Of a DNA stretch of 64,000 nt, positions 56,231-64,000 are shown in pieces (the stretch's first letter is position 1; each line of letters starts with the position of its first letter). Under the pieces are notes generated by a model, which worked only from the letters and a program-made list of their open reading frames with translations, was not told the DNA's origin and made no database searches. A program made the position numbers and the translations under genes. The stretch is from a candidate division LCP-89 bacterium B3_LCP. Its GTDB lineage: Bacteria > Electryoneota > B3-LCP. The stretch covers positions 248,001-312,000 of the forward strand of contig NJBN01000002.1 of NCBI GenBank assembly GCA_005223185.1, written 5' to 3'.

Positions 56231-57777
56231 GCTTCAGGGATAACCTGTCGGATAGTTTCTGGGATCAGATGATCGATATCACCGGCGATGGTGGCTGCAA
56301 TGCCTATATCACGAGCAGCGATATCTCCCGCTAAACCGTGCAGGTAAACGCCCACACAGGCAGCATGAACGGTCGGGCATCCTTGCGCCAGTAAACCTAA
56401 AATCATTCCGGTTAGAACGTCACCGGAACCGCCGGTAGCCAGTGCCGCATTCCCAGTGGGATTACAATACATTTCACCACCGGGATCAGCAATAATGGTC
56501 GGTGATCCTTTCAGGACTATTACCGTTCCCCACGCTTCCGCTTTTTCGGCGGTAAGATCAACTCTATTTGCCAGTATTTCCGGTATCGGTATTCCACACA
56601 AACGGGAGAATTCACCTGGATGAGGTGTGAGTATGGTCCCGGCATGCAGCAATCCGTCAAAATCCTCTTCATCACCCAGCAAATTCAATCCATCAGCATC
56701 GATCACCACCGGTTTTTGAACTTTCTTAAGGAGTTCTTTAATGGTTTCGCCAGTATCAGCGTGTTGCGATAAACCTGGCCCTATAGCCAGAACGTCCGCC
56801 CAGGAAGCAAGTTCTTCGATTTTCGGCAGTGCCTCAGGACAGATGAACCCTTTATCGTTTTCAGCCAGAGGGTTCGTCATTACTTCGGTGAGTTTTGTTT
56901 CTAAGATTGGATTTAGTCCAGCCGGTATGCCTAACTTGACGAGCCCTGCTCCAATCCGCAGCGCGGCACGAGCACTAAGTGTTGCTGCGCCTGTCATTCC
57001 GGGAGATCCTGCCAGGATAAAAGCCTTCCCGCAATCTCCCTTGTGTGCGGCGGGATCTCTGCGAGGGAAAGCTGCCCTGACGTCTTCAGGCTCCAAAAGA
57101 TTGAAAGGAATATGTGTGCCCGCTCGAATGCGCGGCGGAAGCGAAATAATCGCTACGGTAATCTCTCCAGCTAAATCTTTTCCCGGTGAAAGAACTAAGC
57201 CTCGCTTGAGCAGACCCATAGTAACCGTCCAATTAGCGATGACGGCGGAGCCTTTAGCAACTCCGGTATCCCCTTCAACACCGGAAGGAATGTCAACAGC
57301 CAGAACCGGTTCTGAACGCCCGTTTATCCAATCGATGACCTTCGCCGTCAAGCCTCTCGGCGGCCCGGTAATGCCGGTTCCTAAAAGCGCATCGACGATG
57401 AGATCAGCAGATGGCAGTGAGCGCAGGCTGTTAGCTTCCTTCAGCTCCGTAACGATACCTCCAATATTCTTGTAAATTTCCGCGTTAGTGCGCGCATCAC
57501 CCTGCAATTTTGAAACGGGACATGTGGAGAGTAGAGTTACTTTAGCGCCTCTGTTCAGCAGGTGTCTGCCTAAAGCGTATCCATCACCACCGTTGTTCCC
57601 TTTACCGCAAGCAATTATGTAACTTTGATCGCGAAAATCACCATTCATGATCTGCTTTATCACATCAAGTAGTCCCAGCGAAGCGTTTTCCATCAGGATT
57701 AACGCGGGAATACCGGCTTTTTCGATGGCGGCGGCGTCCAACGCCTGCATCTCATTGGCAGTGGCGATTTTTTTCAT
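56227..57777 (-). CDS. nnr: Bifunctional NAD(P)HX epimerase/dehydratase
   Basis: 516 residues. The YjeF-N epimerase half has CGKGNNGGDGYALGRHLLNR, and VDALLGTGITGPPRG near residue 130. The C-terminal ADP/ATP-dependent dehydratase half has LAGSPGMTGAATLSARAALR, VIDADGLNLL, TPHPGEFSRL and GNAALATGGSGDVLTGMI. It repairs NADH and NADPH damaged by hydration. The acpS gene sits 29 bases upstream; the vanZ-like gene overlaps its end. Confidence 0.94.
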   Translation of the reverse strand: MKKIATANEMQALDAAAIEKAGIPALILMENASLGLLDVIKQIMNGDFRDQSYIIACGKGNNGGDGYALGRHLLNRGAKVTLLSTCPVSKLQGDARTNAEIYKNIGGIVTELKEANSLRSLPSADLIVDALLGTGITGPPRGLTAKVIDWINGRSEPVLAVDIPSGVEGDTGVAKGSAVIANWTVTMGLLKRGLVLSPGKDLAGEITVAIISLPPRIRAGTHIPFNLLEPEDVRAAFPRRDPAAHKGDCGKAFILAGSPGMTGAATLSARAALRIGAGLVKLGIPAGLNPILETKLTEVMTNPLAENDKGFICPEALPKIEELASWADVLAIGPGLSQHADTGETIKELLKKVQKPVVIDADGLNLLGDEEDFDGLLHAGTILTPHPGEFSRLCGIPIPEILANRVDLTAEKAEAWGTVIVLKGSPTIIADPGGEMYCNPTGNAALATGGSGDVLTGMILGLLAQGCPTVHAACVGVYLHGLAGDIAARDIGIAATIAGDIDHLIPETIRQVIPEA

Positions 57778-57806
57778 CGGTTCATTCTCCGAATGCTTTC
57801 TTTTGC

Positions 57807-58199
57807 TTACTCAGTTAGCAACAAAACTACTGCAGCAGCGACATAATTGGAATGCGTGAGTGACAGGTAAATCTTTCTACCCTTCATCTTCTTCTGGAGT
57901 TTTTCAGATAACTGCACACGCAACTGACCGTGTTCAGAAATGGTCTCTATTCCCCTCCAGGGCACAGCTTTTAAATCGGGATCACCCAGAGCTTTATAAA
58001 ATGCCTCCTTCACCGCAAAACGTCCCGCGAAAGAGGGAAAGGGGTCTTTTTTAGCCTGGCAATAAGCAATCTCCGACTTGCAGAATACCTTTTCTATGAA
58101 TCCTTCCCTGCTGCAGGATTCAGTGAAACTATCTAAGTCAACTACGTCTATACCGATGCCGGGAACCGGGCGTCCTAAATCGTCAGTCGGATTCGACAT
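57807..58199 (-). CDS. acpS: Holo-[acyl-carrier-protein] synthase
   Basis: 130 residues. IGIDVVDLDSF (the magnesium Asp) and FAGRFAVKEAFYKALGDPD (the Glu of the active site) are diagnostic, as is LSLTHSNYVAAAVVLL at the end. It transfers 4'-phosphopantetheine from CoA to acyl carrier protein. The N-terminus is about 10 residues longer than usual (MSNPTDDLGRP), overlapping the HAD gene by 17 bases; a later start cannot be excluded. The acpS-nnr pairing is common in bacteria. Confidence 0.93.
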   Translation of the reverse strand: MSNPTDDLGRPVPGIGIDVVDLDSFTESCSREGFIEKVFCKSEIAYCQAKKDPFPSFAGRFAVKEAFYKALGDPDLKAVPWRGIETISEHGQLRVQLSEKLQKKMKGRKIYLSLTHSNYVAAAVVLLLTE

Positions 58200-58872
58200 T
58201 CTTCAATATCTCCAGAATTTCCGATATGTCGTCAACCTCCCAGTCGGCATCTGAGTGAATGGTGCCATGAGTATCACCGTAACGCGCATAGATGGTGCGA
58301 ATACCTAACGCATTAGCGCCAGCCATATCACGTTCGGGCCAATCACCGATCATTAATGCTTCATCAGCGGAAACGTCTAAAGTCTGCAATGCCTTCTGGA
58401 AGGGGAGTGGGTGAGGTTTGTGTTCCCCGGTATCTTCGAACGTTATCACAGTTTCGAAGATATGCTGAAGCCCTAACGAACAGAGTCGCAGCCAGGCTTG
58501 TTTAGCGGGAGCGTCAGAAATTACTGCCAGGCGGTATCCCCTACGCACCAGTTCAACCAGGGTGGATTTAACGTGGGGATACAATACCAGCGCATCTTCA
58601 CGAGCCCGCCGGTAGGCTATCACCGCCGATGCGAATAACTTGAAGTCGATCTGTCCGTAATGTTCGATCAGCAGCAGGTCGAAGACCTCCTGGAATTCGA
58701 TCCCTTCGTCCCGGTAAATTTTCCAGATTCTCTTGTCTGCTTCGTCGGCAGAAAGATCCAGCCCTGCATCGATCATGGCAATAACCGCGGCATCCACAGA
58801 CGCGTGCTTCATCTTCATGAAGTCAACTAAGGTGTTGTCCAGGTCGAAGAGAAGTGCTTGAATCTTTGTCAT
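58183..58872 (-). CDS. HAD-superfamily phosphatase
   Basis: 229 residues. Motif I LLFDLDNTLVDF (nucleophile Asp), motif II ISDAPAKQ, motif III Lys in EHKPHPLPFQKAL, and motif IV GDWPERDMAGANALG. Cap of the small helical type (about 20-95). Substrate unknown; probably a small phosphorylated metabolite. Ends inside acpS, so the two are co-translated. Confidence 0.85.
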   Translation of the reverse strand: MTKIQALLFDLDNTLVDFMKMKHASVDAAVIAMIDAGLDLSADEADKRIWKIYRDEGIEFQEVFDLLLIEHYGQIDFKLFASAVIAYRRAREDALVLYPHVKSTLVELVRRGYRLAVISDAPAKQAWLRLCSLGLQHIFETVITFEDTGEHKPHPLPFQKALQTLDVSADEALMIGDWPERDMAGANALGIRTIYARYGDTHGTIHSDADWEVDDISEILEILKNVESD

Positions 58873-58886
58873 TGGATATTTACCGC

Positions 58887-59987
58887 CTATTCTGGAACAT
58901 TAGGAGGAAACGGTGGGAATGGAACAGGAATTTGTATTGCGATAACAGCCATACTCTGTCCAACCACCAATCCTTGATCTTCATCAGCCACGATCACCAT
59001 GTCACTCCAAACACGGAAGTTATTGGGATCAGATGTCACCAGCGAACCTGCGGATACGGGATTTTCCGGATCAGATACGTTCACCGCGAAGATACCGTCA
59101 TATTTGTCCTGTAAAAGAGCGTAGTTTCCCAACATCTCGATTCTCTCAATGTCGGTCGAGCTTCCAAGTTGAAGTGAACCCAGAATGCTCATATTAGCGG
59201 GATCGCTGACGTCAACGGTGATGATGCCTTCGTAACCTGCTGCCAAACAGAGCACGTCTCCCACTAAAGCAGCATCGCGCACCTTGCCTGGAGTATTCAG
59301 TTCGGATATAACGCCGGCGGTTGTAGGAACACTGCAGTCAACAGCTACGATACCTCCCATATCACGGCAGATAAAAACCACGTCATTATCACTCCCGGCG
59401 AAACCGTAGAGCTTGAAATCCTGAGGTTCCACATACCGGCTGAAGAAGCTCTTGCTGGGGAAGTTGAAGGGATCCGCCCAGCGCTCGAAGTTGAAGCCGT
59501 CATCGGGGCTTTGGTCACAGCGGAGTACGGTCAGCTCATCCTGTGCAGGCGTAACGCCTTCGGTGAAGTCGGTGACGATTTTATAATGGAGTGCCCCTCC
59601 GAACTGAAAGAGAGCCTGCCCACTTTCGAGACTGTAGGCACTCATTCCGGGTGGTTCAACCACAATCGCGATTTTCCCTGAAGGATCTATGGTGATCATA
59701 TCTATATCATCGGGGAATAGTACATCGAATTCCAGCGAATCCACTCTGGCAGGATTTGCTGGATCAGAAATATCATACACGCTGATGCCGAAAGGTTCAT
59801 CCGCCACATAAGCTAAGTTGCCCACCATAGACACGTCTTTCGCCACTCCGCGTACCGGAGTGCTGCTCAGGTAGACCAAAATGCTCTCTGAGCCACCTGA
59901 GAGAACAGCGTTTTTTCTCTCTGCGCAGCTATTCAGCAGAAAAATTATCCCCAAAAGTATAAATGATACTGTCGTAGCTCTTTTCAT
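58887..59987 (-). CDS. LVIVD-repeat lipoprotein
   Basis: 366 residues from ATG 59987 (GGAG nine bases upstream, in GGAGTGAACATG; the GTG two codons earlier is ignored). Lipobox LNSC. Body made of LVIVD propeller blades: MVGNLAYVADEPFGISVYDI, LVGDVLCLAAGYEGIITVDV, MLGNYALLQDKYDGIFAVNV. Such proteins sit on the cell surface or in the periplasm and probably bind partners; no enzyme activity is known. First gene of the minus-strand run to ssb, driven by the promoter at 60021. Confidence 0.88.
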   Translation of the reverse strand: MKRATTVSFILLGIIFLLNSCAERKNAVLSGGSESILVYLSSTPVRGVAKDVSMVGNLAYVADEPFGISVYDISDPANPARVDSLEFDVLFPDDIDMITIDPSGKIAIVVEPPGMSAYSLESGQALFQFGGALHYKIVTDFTEGVTPAQDELTVLRCDQSPDDGFNFERWADPFNFPSKSFFSRYVEPQDFKLYGFAGSDNDVVFICRDMGGIVAVDCSVPTTAGVISELNTPGKVRDAALVGDVLCLAAGYEGIITVDVSDPANMSILGSLQLGSSTDIERIEMLGNYALLQDKYDGIFAVNVSDPENPVSAGSLVTSDPNNFRVWSDMVIVADEDQGLVVGQSMAVIAIQIPVPFPPFPPNVPE

Positions 59988-60020
59988 GTTCACTCCGTGC
60001 TGGATCGTTCAAGTTTAACA

Positions 60021-60049
60021 AATTTACGAAATTTATCTGCAAATGTCAA
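60021..60049 (-). promoter_or_regulatory. Promoter of the LVIVD-HAD-acpS-nnr run
   Basis: TTGACA (60049-60044), 17 bases, TAAATT (60026-60021), minus strand. Confidence 0.6.
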
Positions 60050-60109
60050 GCTCATAATCCATCTGATCTAAAGCGGGATCGATAAATTTGAAATGCTGTT
60101 GTAGCAGAA

Positions 60110-60318
60110 TAGTAGGTTGGGTTAAGACGCCAAAGGCGGATGTAATCCAACAATTTGTTATGACGGTGCCGTAGCACGCCCTCGTGTGATGTGGGTGGCA
60201 TGCTTCTGGTCCCGCTTCAGCGGGGAGTTGGTAGCAGGTATAGATGTCCGGCGCTAAAGCACCGCCCTACGTTTTCGCAACGTTGCGTCAGGTCCTTAGT
60301 GAAACGGAGACCTGACGC
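60110..60318. repeat. Cluster of REP-like palindromes
   Basis: GTTGGGTTAAGACGCC with GGCGGATGTAATCCAAC (about 60117-60153); GGCATGCTTCTGGTCCCGCT followed by TCAGCGGGGAG (about 60194-60220), in the family of 2079-2135 and 36847-36885; and GCGTCAGGTC with GACCTGACGC (60285-60318). Confidence 0.6.
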
Positions 60319-60341
60319 TGATTAAATAACGCTCTAACCCA

Positions 60342-60370
60342 TTGACATTTGACAACAGAAGCCGTATATT
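60342..60370 (+). promoter_or_regulatory. Promoter of the 120-bp-repeat TPR gene
   Basis: TTGACA (60342-60347), 17 bases, TATATT (60365-60370). Confidence 0.7.
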
Positions 60371-60400
60371 ACGCTCACCAGAAAATGAACGAGGTTTTAT

Positions 60401-62014
60401 ATGTCTATGAAAATTATCCGAATATGCGGAATTTTAGCAGGTATTGCGCTTGTTGTCTTTGGCTTCGTATTGAGTGGTGTCACAGGTATCTTGTTGTGGA
60501 TCGCAGGTGGCTTAGCTATATTGCAGGGAATACCACCTGCCTATGATATCCTTAAACCTAAGAAAAAAGAAGAAGTCGATATACCGGATGAAACCATCAA
60601 GCAAATCGCTGAACAAACAGCTGATACCATTGAAGCCAGGCAACAAGAAGCCCAATCCTTCTTCGATGGTCTTCCAGAAACTGATAATGTAAAACTGAAG
60701 CGGATCTTCGATAAAGGACAGGTAGAGGAGGCTCGAGCTGCTAAGGTAACCGCTGCCATCCAGCAGGGTGGAGAGGAAGCCGCCAAGCAGTACGCAGAAG
60801 CCACTCTTAAGGCTATCGAGTATTACAGCAAGGGCTTATCCGCCAACCCTAAGACCAGCGAACGCTGTGCGCTGTATAACCTTATAGGTTTAGCTCATCT
60901 CAATATTTCTCAGTTGGATGAGGCTGCAGATGCCTGGGAAGAATCTGCCAGCTTAGCAGGCGAGATGATCAAAGCTGAAGAGAACACAGAAGAGGGACAG
61001 ATAGCTCTGGCTATTGCTACCGGCAATTTAGGCATAGTCTATGGAATCTGCGGAGACCTTGACCGCGCTGAAGAGATGTACCATAAAGCGCTAAAGATCA
61101 ACGAGGAGCTGGATCGCAAAGATGGTATGGCTTCCGATTACGGCAATTTAGGTGTAGTCTATAAAATCCGCGGCGACCTGAAGCGCGCCGAAGAGATGCA
61201 CTTGAAGTCGCTGAAGATCAACGAGGAGCTTGGTCTCAAGGAGGGTATGGCTAACCAGTACGGCAACTTAGGCATAGTCTATGGAATCCGCGGTAATCTT
61301 GACAGAGCTGAAGAAATGTGCTATAAAGCGCTAAAGATCGACGAGGAGCTTGGCCGCAAGGAGGGCATGGCTAAACAGTATGGCAACTTAGGCATAATCC
61401 ATAAAATCCGTGGCAATCTGGATAAATCCGAAGAGATGTACCTTAAAGCGCTGAAGATCGACGAGGCGCTTGGTCGTAAGGAGGGCATGGCTTCAGATTA
61501 CGGCAACTTAGGCATAGTTTATAAAACCCGCGGTGATCTGGATAAAGCGGAAGAGATGTACAATAAGGGATTAAAGATCGACAGAGAACTCGGTCGTAAA
61601 GAAGGTATGGCTTCAAAGCATGTCAACTTAGGCAATATCTATCAGACCCGTGGTGATCTGGATAAAGCGGAAGAGATGTATAACAAAGCACTGGAAATTA
61701 ACGAAAGCCTTGGTAACAAAGAAATAATGGCATCTCTTTACGGCAACTTAGGCGTTGTTTATCAAACCCGCGGTGATCTCGACAAAGCTGAAGAGATGTA
61801 TAATAAAGCGCTGAAGATCAACGAGGAGCTTGGCCGTAAAGAGGGCATGGCTATCCAGTACGGCAACTTAGGCGTAGTCTATAAAACCCGCGGTGATCTA
61901 AAGAAGGCGGGAGCGCATTACCGCCAGGCGTTAAAGCTGTTTAGAGAAATGGGTGCTGAACCTCAAATTGAATGGATAATAGAGCATTTAAAAGAGATCG
62001 GTGCGGAACCGTGA
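60401..62014 (+). CDS. Membrane-anchored TPR protein with near-identical repeats
   Basis: 537 residues from ATG 60401 (GAGG ribosome site). Two hydrophobic stretches at the N-terminus (about 5-42, CGILAGIALVVFGFVLSGV) suggest a membrane hairpin, then a charged linker (about 55-150). Residues about 205-525 are seven to eight TPRs of exactly 40 residues, of the TPR_12/kinesin-light-chain type, each close to GDLDKAEEMYNKALKI then EELGRKEGMA. The repeats are alike at DNA level too. TPR stacks bind partner proteins; none is named here. The gene stands alone with its own promoter. Confidence 0.88.
   Translation: MSMKIIRICGILAGIALVVFGFVLSGVTGILLWIAGGLAILQGIPPAYDILKPKKKEEVDIPDETIKQIAEQTADTIEARQQEAQSFFDGLPETDNVKLKRIFDKGQVEEARAAKVTAAIQQGGEEAAKQYAEATLKAIEYYSKGLSANPKTSERCALYNLIGLAHLNISQLDEAADAWEESASLAGEMIKAEENTEEGQIALAIATGNLGIVYGICGDLDRAEEMYHKALKINEELDRKDGMASDYGNLGVVYKIRGDLKRAEEMHLKSLKINEELGLKEGMANQYGNLGIVYGIRGNLDRAEEMCYKALKIDEELGRKEGMAKQYGNLGIIHKIRGNLDKSEEMYLKALKIDEALGRKEGMASDYGNLGIVYKTRGDLDKAEEMYNKGLKIDRELGRKEGMASKHVNLGNIYQTRGDLDKAEEMYNKALEINESLGNKEIMASLYGNLGVVYQTRGDLDKAEEMYNKALKINEELGRKEGMAIQYGNLGVVYKTRGDLKKAGAHYRQALKLFREMGAEPQIEWIIEHLKEIGAEP
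61020..61915 (+). repeat. 120-bp tandem repeat inside the TPR gene
   Basis: The start of each unit (TACGGCAACTTAGGC-like) recurs at about 61139, 61259, 61379, 61499, 61619, 61739 and 61859, exactly 120 bases apart. Unit 61619 is the most diverged (CATGTCAACTTAGGC). Confidence 0.9.
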
Positions 62015-62045
62015 GCTGATCCCCACCATACTAACCTCTAATCCC

Positions 62046-62176
62046 TAAATTGATCCCCCCTTTCCTCAAAGCGGGACGGGGGGATCTAGAATCCGGAGGG
62101 TGGCCGGGACAGCTTCCCCATAGGGGCTGACGAAGTCAGGATGTCCCGGTCAATTACAGCGTCCAAGACCTGACCC
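62046..62176. repeat. Palindromes including a three-way-junction element
   Basis: GATCCCCCC with GGGGGGATC (about 62050-62090). Then CCGGGACA (62104-62111) pairs with TGTCCCGG (62142-62149) around two inner hairpins, CCCC/GGGG (62116-62126) and CTGAC/GTCAG (62127-62139). The end carries GCGTCCAAGACCTGACCC (62159-62176), of the GCGTCAGGTC family. Confidence 0.6.
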
Positions 62177-62204
62177 ACCTTTATAAACCACGCCGTGAAA
62201 ATGC

Positions 62205-62233
62205 TTGACAATCTGCTGAAAAAAGCCTATATT
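62205..62233 (+). promoter_or_regulatory. Promoter of proS
   Basis: TTGACA (62205-62210), 17 bases, TATATT (62228-62233). Start expected near 62240, which places any start codon before that out of the mRNA. Confidence 0.75.
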
Positions 62234-62281
62234 TCAGTTTACTCAAATTATAACGAAAAATCTAAAAAACATTTAATCATC

Positions 62282-63994
62282 ATGCGTCTGTCACGCGCCT
62301 TTATACCTACACTAAAAGAAACTCCTGCTGATGCTGTCATTCCCTCGCATCAGTTAATGATCCGTTCCGGTATGATCAAGCAACTTGCCGCCGGGATTTA
62401 TTCCGAACTGCCCTTCGAATGGAAAGCTGCCCTTAAAGCCATAGGAATCGTTCGTGAGGAGATGAACAGGATCGGAGGTCAGGAACTCTTCCTGCCGATA
62501 CTGAATCCTGTCGATGTATGGGAAGAAACTGGCAGAGCGACCGATTTCGGCGATGAGATGTTCAGACTGAAGGATCGCAAGAATCACCAGATGTGCTTAG
62601 CGCCGACACACGAAGAGATAATCTGCGACATAGCCAGAACTTATATCCGATCTTACCGTGATCTCCCTCAGATCTGGTATCAATTTCAGTCGAAGATGCG
62701 TGATGAACCCCGCCCCCGATCCGGCGTTTTACGGGCACGTCAGTTTATAATGAAGGATGCCTACAGCCTGGACGTCGATGAAGAGGGATTGGATGCCAGT
62801 TACCAGTTGCACGCAGGAGCCTATCGCCGTATGTTTGATAGATGCGGACTGGATTTCTTCGAAGTCGGCGCTTCCAGCGGTCTGATGGGGGGGACTGGTT
62901 CACAGGAATTTATGGTCGAATCCCCGCACGGTGAAGATCACACTGCACGATGTGATAAATGCGGTTATGCTGCCAATTTAGAAGTTGCTTCATCTAAGCC
63001 GCCACAAATTGACGATTCTGCGCAAGATGAATCACAGGGAGATCTAGAGCGCGTGGCAACGCCTGAAAAGCGAACCATCGAAGAGGTCAGCGGTTTTCTA
63101 AAAATTGCCCCGGAAAGATTGATAAAAACCATAATTATTATGGCTGGAGATGAAAAACCGGTCATGGTTCTTCTATCCGGTGATGATGAATTGCAGGAAG
63201 CTAAGCTTTTGTCTGCTCTGGGAGAAACCTCCAGGCCTGCTCATCCTGATGAAATTAAAGAAATCTTCGGCTGCGAAGCCGGTTTCCTGGGACCGTACAA
63301 GGCGCCGAAGATGCGTATAATTGCGGATAATCGTTTAAAAGGCGCTTCAGGTCGCGTTACAGGCGCTAATGAAGATCATTATCATATCACCGGTGTGGAT
63401 GAAGGACGCCACTTTCAACCTGATAGCTTCGAAGATTTGCGTACAGCTAAAGACGGTGAAGGATGCCCCAATTGCCAGGGGACTCTGCACGTAACCAATG
63501 CCATTGAGTTAGGGCACATCTTTAAATTAGGCACCAAGTATTCAAGTTCCATGGGCGCTAACATCCTCCACGAAAACGGGAAGGAGAGACCTATCGTCAT
63601 GGGGAGTTACGGCATAGGTATTGGACGCATCTTAGCCTGTGCAATTGAAAGTAATCATGACGAATTTGGCATCATCTGGCCTGAAAATATATCACCTTAT
63701 GATGTAATACTCATAGGCATAAACCTGGAGAATGACGAAAAAGTCCAGCAGAAAGCGGATTCCCTTTACGAACAGCTTCAATCAGAAGGTTTTGACGTTC
63801 TGTTTGATGACCGAAATGTGCGTCCGGGATTCAAATTCAAGGATGCCGATCTGCTGGGGATTCCTTATCAGGTCATAGTAAGCCCCAAGAGTCTCGAGCA
63901 GGGCGGGGTGGAGGTTAAAGTACGCCTTTCCGGCGAAAGAACCGTTATTAATAGCGACAATCTGTTAAATTTCTTGCGAGGAAATCATGAATGA
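62282..63994 (+). CDS. proS: Prolyl-tRNA synthetase
   Basis: 570 residues from ATG 62282, matching the 572 of E. coli ProS. An in-frame start at 62195 would lie upstream of the promoter at 62205-62233 and is rejected. Class II motifs: motif 1 region QLFLP-like (GGQELFLPILNPVDVWEETG), motif 2 RPRSGVLRARQFIMKDAYS, motif 3 GSYGIGIGRILAC. An editing insertion domain (about 235-380, with VMVLLSGDDELQEAKLL) removes mischarged Ala-tRNA. The C-terminal anticodon-binding domain ends near 570. The stop overlaps a possible ATG (63991-63994) that opens the next gene beyond the window. Confidence 0.96.
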   Translation: MRLSRAFIPTLKETPADAVIPSHQLMIRSGMIKQLAAGIYSELPFEWKAALKAIGIVREEMNRIGGQELFLPILNPVDVWEETGRATDFGDEMFRLKDRKNHQMCLAPTHEEIICDIARTYIRSYRDLPQIWYQFQSKMRDEPRPRSGVLRARQFIMKDAYSLDVDEEGLDASYQLHAGAYRRMFDRCGLDFFEVGASSGLMGGTGSQEFMVESPHGEDHTARCDKCGYAANLEVASSKPPQIDDSAQDESQGDLERVATPEKRTIEEVSGFLKIAPERLIKTIIIMAGDEKPVMVLLSGDDELQEAKLLSALGETSRPAHPDEIKEIFGCEAGFLGPYKAPKMRIIADNRLKGASGRVTGANEDHYHITGVDEGRHFQPDSFEDLRTAKDGEGCPNCQGTLHVTNAIELGHIFKLGTKYSSSMGANILHENGKERPIVMGSYGIGIGRILACAIESNHDEFGIIWPENISPYDVILIGINLENDEKVQQKADSLYEQLQSEGFDVLFDDRNVRPGFKFKDADLLGIPYQVIVSPKSLEQGGVEVKVRLSGERTVINSDNLLNFLRGNHE

Positions 63995-64000
63995 AGAGAA

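Noticed and set aside
56741-57475. Open frame of 244 codons on the plus strand inside nnr
   Set aside because: It runs opposite to a fully conserved nnr gene; a shadow frame.
61020-61915. Regular repeats suggesting a CRISPR array
   Set aside because: The 120-bp units are in frame, code for TPRs of 40 residues and have no spacers.
62195-62281. Extended N-terminus of proS
   Set aside because: The promoter at 62205-62233 lies inside this stretch, and 570 residues from ATG 62282 match the family.

Overview
The window reads as chromosomal DNA from an uncultured bacterium of the FCB superphylum (Bacteroidetes/Chlorobi/Fibrobacteres and the candidate phyla around them). The main evidence is eight genes whose products end in the C-terminal sorting domain of type IX secretion (T9SS): a core like NYPNPFNPxT, then GxxxAGxHxxxFDGSxLxSGxYxYRxxAGxFxxxxKMVLxK. 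Base composition is moderate and most genes have GGAGG-like ribosome sites. Promoters are strikingly uniform, TTGACA-like boxes 17 bases from TATATT. No rRNA, CRISPR array, phage or transposase gene was found. The genus cannot be named from this sequence.

Left part (1-15.9 kb): a truncated FG-GAP surface protein gene broken at an 11-base G tract; hflKC on the minus strand; a secreted TPR protein and a Tat-exported DUF362 protein; an AT-rich Tat-exported protein of unknown function behind two terminator-like hairpins; a secreted subtilisin with a T9SS tail; a DPPR-synthase-like UbiA prenyltransferase; a second DUF362 protein; and a run of small envelope proteins.

Middle (15.9-36.4 kb): an FMN riboswitch with a terminator controls ribD-ribE-ribBA-ribH. 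The run continues through a PorZ-like propeller protein, recN and murA. Next comes an unusual trio: a YraQ/SO_0444-type metal permease fused to an HflK-like SPFH domain, then separate HflC-like and HflK-like genes. A MutT-type Nudix gene, a dprA-like remnant and a hairpin array follow. A PadR regulator then heads a TolC-MFP-RND efflux operon, with a palindrome lying inside its own promoter.

Right part (36.4-64 kb): tRNA-Leu(UAG), then an 18-kb minus-strand block of six large secreted proteins with T9SS tails (carboxypeptidase-regulatory-like repeats, three beta-helix proteins, a jelly-roll-like protein, a gingipain-family C25 protease). Two of these genes carry a 423-bp exact direct repeat. 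A housekeeping minus-strand run follows (LVIVD lipoprotein, HAD phosphatase, acpS, nnr, vanZ-like, ssb), then a TPR protein built from exact 120-bp repeats, and proS.

Intergenic DNA is full of several families of REP-like palindromes. The strongest candidate for an undescribed system is the permease-SPFH/HflC/HflK trio. The most dynamic locus is the T9SS cargo block.
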